Origin: Prevotella sp.
Lineage (GTDB): Bacteria > Bacteroidota > Bacteroidia > Bacteroidales > Bacteroidaceae
DNA: 35,281 bases
NCBI GenBank assembly: GCA_024681705.1
Contig: JAILAI010000203.1
Coordinates: 1 to 35,281 of the forward strand
Direction: 5' to 3'
Shown here: positions 30,300-35,281 of the stretch, in pieces
Layout: every line of letters starts with the position of its first letter
Numbering within the stretch: the stretch's first letter is position 1
Program-made: the position numbers and the translations under genes
The notes under the pieces: generated by a model
Seen by the model: only the letters and a program-made list of their open reading frames with translations
The model's database searches: none
Told to the model about the DNA's origin: nothing

Positions 30300-31601
30300 C
30301 TATTTATCTCTCTTCAAATATTCGTATCCAATGCGACAACGCAGGCAGTCGCGGCGGTCGCAATACATGCGCTTCAGCTGGATAAGAGCCTGGCTGTCAC
30401 CAGCCGACCGTACTTCAAGTCCGCACTGCTGCCACATGCGAGTGATGTGGTTGTTCTCGGCACGGAGCTGTTCCAACAGGTCAAAGGATCGGTCGCAAAG
30501 CAAATCCTTACTGTGGGTTCGTCCATAAGCAAAGAGCATGGGAACCACAGTGTTGATGATGATGAGGTCAATGGAACCGGCAGCGAGGTGTTTCTCCGAC
30601 TGTGCACTGGTGGCACCAAACAGATAATGAGTCTCCCAGTAGGGTGTCACCTGCGTCTGCATCAACTTGCGCAGGTCATCGAGTTTCTCGTACTCCAACA
30701 ACTGACTGAGTCCGGCCTTTCGCTCGTAGTAAAGACGGGCAAGCTGGGCAATGCGGATGTGGGGGAAGTTCTGCGGACGCAGTCGAAGGAAACGCCATAA
30801 ATTAGCGTCCATCGGCTGCAACGAGAACTTGTGCTGCAGATAGAGATATTCGTTACGCAAGCGGGTGAAATAGCCTTCGCTCAAAGCGTCGTTGTGGTAG
30901 CGCTCAGGCACGAAATCGAGATTGAGCAACCCAGCCTGCCCCATGAACATGGCCTCAACTTGAAACAGGTCGTCGCGGTGGTGGGCCACACTGTTCAGCG
31001 GTACAGATTGCGCCCATGTCTCAAAGGCATCACCATTGACACCAAATCCATAGTTGCGCGCCAAGGTAATGAAATAGGCGGCCTCCCATGATCCATTGCA
31101 GCGCTGCGCCCGCTCCTCGATGGCCACCGTTTTCTGCTCCAGACGTTCTGTCTGCAGAGCGCTCATCCACGCATGAATGGTCAGAGCCGGCATGGAGGGA
31201 ATGATGCGGTAGCAGGGCGGATACTGATCTTCGCTGAGCAGTTGCTCATAGTTCTGGCGCACGCGTTCGGGCACTTCAATCTCCAACTGCGGCAGAGTGA
31301 GGCCGTTGTTCGTGACGACGGGCTTGTTGGCTTGTCGGCACACGTGAAGCACTACGTTGTCGTAGGCCGCATCGTGGTCGTGACCATGGGCATACCAATC
31401 GCTGGCGCGGTCGTGAATCTCCACGTTGCCCACCCACAAGGTGCCGTCGAGCTTCACCTTCGCATTGAAGAAATCAGGACCCGCATGGCGACGGTTATAG
31501 AGCCCGGGGTCGATGACTTCTACCACGCGACCGTCGGTGGTATGCAGCTCGCCCAATGGCAAAAGGCGGTGTTTCCAGCAATAGTGAAGCAGTTGTTCCA
31601 T
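30300..31601 (-). CDS. DUF2851 family protein
   Basis: This is a conserved Bacteroidota protein of unknown function. The start at 31601 gives 433 residues beginning MEQLLHYCWKHRLLPLGEL, the typical opening of the family. Other recognisable blocks are NRRHAGPDFFNAKVKLDGTLWVGNVEIHDRASDWYAHGHDHDAAYDNVVLHVCR near the N-terminus and, at the C-terminus, the cysteines of CDRRDCLRCRIGYEYL. The His/Asp/Glu-rich N-terminal block looks like a possible metal or nuclease site, but no activity can be claimed. No signal peptide is seen. An in-frame ATG at 31655 lies beyond the promoter and is unlikely to be used. The gene heads the minus-strand group; the thioesterase gene starts 117 nt further on. Confidence 0.88.
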   Translation of the reverse strand: MEQLLHYCWKHRLLPLGELHTTDGRVVEVIDPGLYNRRHAGPDFFNAKVKLDGTLWVGNVEIHDRASDWYAHGHDHDAAYDNVVLHVCRQANKPVVTNNGLTLPQLEIEVPERVRQNYEQLLSEDQYPPCYRIIPSMPALTIHAWMSALQTERLEQKTVAIEERAQRCNGSWEAAYFITLARNYGFGVNGDAFETWAQSVPLNSVAHHRDDLFQVEAMFMGQAGLLNLDFVPERYHNDALSEGYFTRLRNEYLYLQHKFSLQPMDANLWRFLRLRPQNFPHIRIAQLARLYYERKAGLSQLLEYEKLDDLRKLMQTQVTPYWETHYLFGATSAQSEKHLAAGSIDLIIINTVVPMLFAYGRTHSKDLLCDRSFDLLEQLRAENNHITRMWQQCGLEVRSAGDSQALIQLKRMYCDRRDCLRCRIGYEYLKRDK

Positions 31602-31625
31602 GGTTCGATTGCTCAGTTTGATTTG

Positions 31626-31633
31626 CAAAATTA
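31626..31633 (-). promoter_or_regulatory. -7 promoter element of the DUF2851-thioesterase-dprA-dusB group
   Basis: On the minus strand this reads TAATTTTG, an exact TAnnTTTG box, 24 bases upstream of the start at 31601. It supports 31601 as the start because the in-frame ATG at 31655 would lie upstream of the promoter. No clear -33 TTTG at the right spacing is seen. Confidence 0.6.
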
Positions 31634-31768
31634 CGATTTTATTTTCAAAAAACACGCGCTACTGTACTTTTTTTTGGCGATTACTATGAACCGATAGGTG
31701 TGAGAAAGGCAAGAATAGCTTGCTCGGGACTTACGCCCGTTAGATTATGCCCAATGTCTGGCAAACAT

Positions 31769-31809
31769 AACAAAGGAGCGGGACCTGGGTGAGGTGTTGC
31801 TCCTTTGTT
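31769..31809. repeat. Hairpin with a perfect 11-bp stem
   Basis: AACAAAGGAGC (31769-31779) and GCTCCTTTGTT (31799-31809) are exact reverse complements around a 19-base loop. No T run follows on the plus strand. It may block outside transcription from entering the element that begins just downstream, as is known for some insertion sequences. Confidence 0.6.
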
Positions 31810-31856
31810 GTGATTTATTACTGTCCGATAAACTTTATTCATGAATTTAAAATTTA

Positions 31857-31890
31857 GGGCCGACTCCTATGCTATGGTGTCAGCCCTTTT
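31857..31890 (+). terminator. Terminator-like hairpin at the start of the IS remnant
   Basis: GGGCCGAC (31857-31864) pairs with GTCAGCCC (31879-31886) with one mismatch around a 14-base loop, followed by TTTT. It lies in front of the transposase remnant and its promoter, which fits a guard against read-through transcription. Confidence 0.45.
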
Positions 31891-31929
31891 GGCTACTTTT
31901 GCAGTCGTCAAACAAAATCAAATGTAACC

Positions 31930-32124
31930 ATGGGCAAAGGTAGATATTTTTACGGACAATCGGTATATGGTCAGCTGATAAAATCACTTGACCGTGATAA
32001 AATTGTTAAGATGAGCCGCCAGAATGGGGGTGAGAGGTATGTGAAGAGCTTCGACGGGGACACGCATCTTCTGACGATGCTCTATATCGTGATCAGGGCG
32101 GACAGTAATAATAAAATAACGTGA
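31930..32124 (+). pseudogene. Transposase N-terminal remnant (DUF4372 / IS4-type)
   Basis: The 64-codon frame begins MGKGRYFYGQSVYGQLIKSL and continues ERYVKSFDGDTHLLTMLYIVI, which resembles the DUF4372 domain at the N-terminus of some Bacteroidota IS4-like transposases (full length about 390 residues). After IVIR the resemblance stops. The stop codon at 32122-32124 lies inside a repeat copy that begins near 32117, so the rest of the gene has been lost or replaced. A -7 box TACTTTTG at 31894-31901 suggests the original promoter survives. The family call rests on one short domain and could be wrong. Confidence 0.55.
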
Positions 32125-32610
32125 GTTCGACGAAAACAATATTATATAAGACTTTTCCGAAAAAGACCTACCGACCTACCATCATACCCCTCAAATGCCT
32201 ATAAACAAAGGGATTTCTATATGGTAGGTCTTTTTCCAACACCTACCATAGACCTACCATCGTTCAAACCTTTTGCTGGTAGACGTTTGCGAAAATTCAT
32301 GGTAGGTTGGTAGTTGTTAAACGAAAATTGAGTGAAAAAAGTTGTAGATTGTATCTTCATCTACATATAGTAACGTGAGTTCGACGAAAACATCATGAAA
32401 CTTTTCTCGAAAATACCTCAAAACTACCATAACTACCCGCTAATGCCTATAAATAAAGTGCAAACGTCAATAGTAGATTCATGGTAGGTCTATGGTAGGT
32501 GTATGGTAGGTGTTGACGGAAGACCTACCATACCTCAAACCCTTTGTAGATGGGCGTTTCAGCGTGGTCATGGTAGGTCGGTAGGTGTTAATTGAAAATT
32601 ATAGAAATAG
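32117..32610. repeat. Duplicated block carrying eleven ATGGTAG/CTACCAT motifs
   Basis: A 22-bp sequence beginning TAACGTGAGTTCGACG occurs identically at 32117-32138 and 32371-32392. It is followed in both copies by a related AATGCCTATAAAYAAAG segment (32194-32210 and 32442-32458), so a unit of about 250 bp is duplicated. Within it I count eleven ATGGTAG or CTACCAT sites on the two strands, three of them in direct tandem with an 11-bp period at about 32481-32511. The sites face both ways, as in arrays bound by a dimeric protein. Nothing here is coding. Confidence 0.75.
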
Positions 32611-32745
32611 GAGATGAATATACTATTTTCTTATCTGAAAAAGTATGCCTTTCAAAACTTAATAGCACCTATTTCCATGAGCTAAAGCGTTGCTTTGCAT
32701 GAGTAAATCGTCGCCTTCAAAGTATGATAATTATTGGTGTCCACT

Positions 32746-33175
32746 TAAAAATATGTTCTTTTGAAATGTCAGTTTTTGTAGGACAGCCGAGATTGAGCGC
32801 ATAGTTCATAGTTATGACTGATGAGTGATGAATGATGAGTGATGAGTGATGAATGATGAGTGCTATTAGGTTATCGTGCTATTTAGGTTTTCGGGGTTAG
32901 TGCATTTTTAAACCCCAAAGGGGTGACAAGACCACAGGCAGGAGTGGAGCGAAGCATAACCCCTAAAAATATGTTCTTTTGAAATGTCAGTTTTTGTCGG
33001 ACAACCGAGATTGAGCGCATAGTTCATAGTTATGAGTGATGAGTGATGAGTGATGAGTGATGAGTGATGAGTGCTATTAGACCATCGTGCTATTTAGGTT
33101 TTCGGAGTTAGTGCATTTTTAAACCCCAAAGGGGTGACAAGACCACAGGCAGGGGTGGAGCGAAGCGGAACCCCT
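32746..33175. repeat. 218-bp tandem duplication with a GATGAGT heptamer microsatellite
   Basis: Copy A (32746-32964) and copy B (32964-33175) are nearly identical. Each starts with TAAAAATATGTTCTTTTG, contains a run of 7-bp units of the form TGATGAG (six in A, two of them TGATGAA, and five in B), and ends in a GGAGCGAAGC palindromic element. The length difference equals about one heptamer, as expected of slippage. Confidence 0.85.
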
Positions 33176-33635
33176 GACAACAACAACATAAAACGGTAGC
33201 TCCGAAGGTGCGACACAATACGAATGCACCCATTTTAAAAATCTGTCGCCCCTTCAGGGCTTCCTTGGGGGAATTCTTTTGTCAGGGGTTCCGCTACGCT
33301 ACACCACCTGCCTGTGCTCTTACCAGCCCTTAGGTCTTCTTATAGTGCATAGTTCATAGTGCAATTAGTGCAATTCGGTGCATAGTGCGTATATAGCCAC
33401 GTGTGGGATATAAGAGCTCACAAAAGGCTAAAAATGAAAATAAACCATGTTTTATAGCCAGATAAAATCCTCTTTTTTTTAGCGGACAGCCATTGTAAGA
33501 GTCAGAGGGGGCTTGAAATGGTGTAGTATTCGTATTGTGTCGCACCTTCGGCGCTACTTTTTCTGTGTTGTCGCTATCAGGGGTGGAGCGAAGCGGAACC
33601 CCTGTCTGTGGTCTTGTTACCCCTTCGGGGTTCTT
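33123..33635. repeat. Palindromic GAGCGAAGC element family in inverted arrangement
   Basis: A unit with arms CAGGGGT and ACCCCTG around GGAGCGAAGCGG occurs at 33150-33176 and 33578-33604. A diverged inverted copy lies at 33283-33310, and a diverged direct copy ends duplication A (32938-32964). The flank 33125-33148 returns inverted at about 33607-33632, and the 24-bp stretch 33202-33225 returns as an exact inverted copy at 33528-33551. The whole looks like nested REP-type or MITE-like elements. Confidence 0.75.
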
Positions 33636-33869
33636 TCCTGCTCAAAGTCCCATGCTCGTTGACCACAGCCCTAACATTGGGGTCCTTGTTGACCCCACCC
33701 CTACCCCTCCCCTGCAAGGAGCTCACTGAAAAAGTCTGTAATGTTAATTTCGTTAACATTTGGACTCGACAGCCTTGTCTGCTGAGAAAAGTCAGCCTGT
33801 TATATATATTTAACTTTAAAAAGTTGCATATGTCGCTGATTTTCAGTACCTTAGCAGAAAAATTCAGCC

Positions 33870-35281
33870 ATGTTAGGAGATTACAAGCAAACCCGGTTAA
33901 GCGAATTCTCGCACATCTATGACATACTCATTCCACGTGACCACATCTTCCGCCGCATGAACGAGGAGATGGACTTCTCCTTCGTCCGCAGGGAGTTGCG
34001 GGAGAAGTATTCCGCGTGCATGGGCCGCTCGGCGGAGGACCCCGTGCGCATGTTCAAGTACCTGATGCTGAAGGCGATGCATCCCGCCTCCGACGAGGAC
34101 CTGGTCAGGCGCGCCTACACGGACATGTCCTACAAGTTCTTCCTCGGGCTCAGTCCTGAGGACGGCGTGATAGACCCTTCCTCGCTCTCCCGGTTCCGCA
34201 GGCAGCGCCTTCAGGATGTCGACCTCCTGAGCCTGCTGATATCCAAGAGCGTGGCCATGGCCATCTCCAAAGGCATCATCAAGCGCAGGAGCGACATCAT
34301 CGTGGATGCCACGCATGAGCTGGCAAGGTCCATCGCCTATGCCCCCGTAGACTACATGCGCAAGATGGCGGGGCAGGTCCTCAAGGCGTGCGAGCCGTTC
34401 TACGGCGAGGAGTTCCGCAAGGAATCCCTCCCCGCGTACAGGAAGACCCGTGACGCCCGGGAGATGAAGGAGTACTGCGCCGCCCTGATCCGCGCCCTTG
34501 AGGAATGCGGCATGGCGCAGATACCCGCGGTGGGCTGCAAGGTGAACCTCCTCAGGGAAGGCCTCGAGGACATGGAGCACTTCCAGTATGTCTCGAAGGA
34601 CAGGGACGCCCGTTTCGGCAGCAAGGGCAACGGCAAGGCCTTCTACGGATACAAGGCCCACATCGGCATGACCCCCGAGAGCATCGTCGTGGCGGCGACG
34701 GTCACGTCCGGCGAGGCTTCCGACGGCAACTACCTGGTGCCCCTTGTGGAGCAGGCGAGGCGTAACGGCCTGGAGGTGGAAAGCGCCATAGCGGACACCG
34801 CCTATTCCGGCAAGGAGAACCTTGACGCCCTCAAGGGGGATGTGAAAGTCGTGGCGCCCGTCAACCCGGTGATCACCCAGGGCCGCCGCAACGGGAAGGA
34901 CACGGGATTCCACTACAACAAGGACGCCGACACCTTTGTCTGTCCCGCGGGAGAGCTGGCGGTCCGCAAGACATGCTCGAGACCCGTGCGGAAGAAAGTG
35001 GACGCAAGCGGCAAGGTCATACGGAAATACAAGAACGGCAAGGTGAAATACCACTTCGATGTGGGCAAATGCCGGCAATGCCCCCTGCGCGAGGGATGCT
35101 ACAAGGGTGGCAAGTCCAAGTCTTACTGCGTCACCATACTCTCAGACATCCACAAGGAGCAGGTCGAGTTCGAGAAGACAGAGGAGTTCAGGGAGAAGAT
35201 GAAGAAGCGGAAGCGGATAGAACCGCTCAACGCCCACCTGAAAAACGACCTTGGCATGAAACGGAACATCTCATATGGCAT
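33870..35281 (+). CDS. IS1182-type transposase, 3' end beyond the window
   Basis: The visible 470 codons begin MLGDYKQTRLSEFSHIYDILIPRDHIFRRM. An N-terminal DUF772-like domain (DPVRMFKYLMLKAMHPASDEDLVRRAYTDMSYKFFLGL, about 55-100) is followed by a DDE catalytic domain. Likely catalytic residues are Asp146 (IIVDATHE), Asp309 (AIADTAYSG) and Glu451 (RIEPLNAHLKND). A cysteine cluster (CRQCPLREGC) lies near residue 395. The reading frame is intact as far as seen. It is far richer in G+C than the flanking intergenic DNA, so it probably arrived from another genome. A weak promoter (TTG, 20 bp, TACCTTAG) lies at about 33824-33854. The left inverted repeat could not be fixed because the right end is missing. 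Confidence 0.9.
   Translation, partial: MLGDYKQTRLSEFSHIYDILIPRDHIFRRMNEEMDFSFVRRELREKYSACMGRSAEDPVRMFKYLMLKAMHPASDEDLVRRAYTDMSYKFFLGLSPEDGVIDPSSLSRFRRQRLQDVDLLSLLISKSVAMAISKGIIKRRSDIIVDATHELARSIAYAPVDYMRKMAGQVLKACEPFYGEEFRKESLPAYRKTRDAREMKEYCAALIRALEECGMAQIPAVGCKVNLLREGLEDMEHFQYVSKDRDARFGSKGNGKAFYGYKAHIGMTPESIVVAATVTSGEASDGNYLVPLVEQARRNGLEVESAIADTAYSGKENLDALKGDVKVVAPVNPVITQGRRNGKDTGFHYNKDADTFVCPAGELAVRKTCSRPVRKKVDASGKVIRKYKNGKVKYHFDVGKCRQCPLREGCYKGGKSKSYCVTILSDIHKEQVEFEKTEEFREKMKKRKRIEPLNAHLKNDLGMKRNISYG

Larger units (their letters stand above)
31602..31929. other. Intergenic region before the IS remnant
   Basis: This stretch of 328 bases holds the minus-strand promoter described above. 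It also contains a perfect 11-bp stem hairpin (AACAAAGGAGC at 31769-31779 with GCTCCTTTGTT at 31799-31809), a possible IS end TGTCCGATAAA (31822-31832), and a terminator-like hairpin (31857-31890). A -7 box TACTTTTG (31894-31901) lies in front of the remnant transposase. No gene is seen. Confidence 0.65.
32125..33869. other. Repeat-rich, gene-free region
   Basis: About 1.75 kb with no convincing gene. From left to right it contains an array of ATGGTAG motifs in a duplicated block (32117-32610), unremarkable AT-rich DNA (32611-32745), and a tandem duplication with a heptamer microsatellite (32746-33175). After that come palindromic and inverted elements (33123-33635) and AT-rich DNA in front of the transposase at 33870. 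Frames such as those at 33535-33729 and 33608-33922 run through palindromic repeats and are not taken as genes. Confidence 0.75.

Noticed and set aside
32820..33070. CRISPR or phase-variation tract in the heptamer repeats
   Set aside because: The units are 7 bp without spacers, and no gene overlaps them, so neither reading fits.
33535..33922. Small frames overlapping the palindromic repeats before the transposase
   Set aside because: They read through palindromes also present in other copies nearby; their products are proline- and leucine-rich nonsense.
33897..35078. 393-codon minus-strand frame inside the IS1182 transposase
   Set aside because: Antisense of the clear DDE transposase frame; the product is a His/Val/Leu-rich shadow.

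Overview
The window looks like chromosomal DNA of a Bacteroidota bacterium, most likely Prevotella or Segatella (Prevotellaceae). The grounds are a hybrid two-component sensor of the Bacteroides type, several promoters with the Bacteroidota -7 element TAnnTTTG, a Bacteroidota-style topA without zinc fingers, speA next to argB, a DUF2851 gene, and intergenic repeat families of a kind common in this group. Most genes are rich in G+C; two segments (about 11.25-13.9 kb and 31.7-33.87 kb) are clearly AT-rich.

Layout. (1) 1-3210, minus strand: a hybrid two-component system protein, cut by the left edge just as its receiver domain begins. (2) 3211-4189: a long gene-free stretch with a 22-bp tandem repeat, an AT-rich palindrome and inverted repeats. 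(3) 4190-11087, plus strand: housekeeping genes topA, aroK, speA and argB, then an ECF sigma factor overlapping a small membrane protein that is probably its regulator. (4) 11496-13784: an AT-rich two-gene island encoding a TIR-Sel1-repeat protein and a Macro-TIR fusion. This is the most interesting part of the window, a candidate NAD+/ADP-ribose-based defence or signalling module. (5) 13993-27463: five plus-strand carbohydrate genes, namely an MFS transporter, a GH78 alpha-L-rhamnosidase closely resembling B. thetaiotaomicron BT_1001, a large putative glycosidase that may be GH138-like, a GH137-like/GH2/malectin fusion with BT0996-like architecture, and a LacZ-type GH2. Together they suggest breakdown of pectin side chains such as rhamnogalacturonan II, without SusC/SusD genes in view. 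(6) 27545-31601, minus strand: an apparent operon DUF2851 - thioesterase - dprA - dusB. (7) 31650-33869: a repeat-rich graveyard with an IS remnant, an array of ATGGTAG motifs, a 218-bp tandem duplication with a 7-bp microsatellite, and palindromic elements. (8) 33870 to the right edge: a GC-rich IS1182-type transposase, cut by the window edge.

How the parts work together. The first three carbohydrate genes overlap (11 and 4 nt) and are probably translated in a coupled way; the MFS protein would import products released by the periplasmic enzymes, and the rhamnosidase, which lacks a visible signal peptide, would finish the job in the cytoplasm. The two TIR genes lie 27 nt apart behind one good promoter and both keep the glutamate expected of NAD+-cleaving TIR domains. 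The Macro domain is a natural candidate to bind an ADP-ribose-type product, but that link is inference. All family names come from recognising motifs in the translated sequence; no database search was possible.
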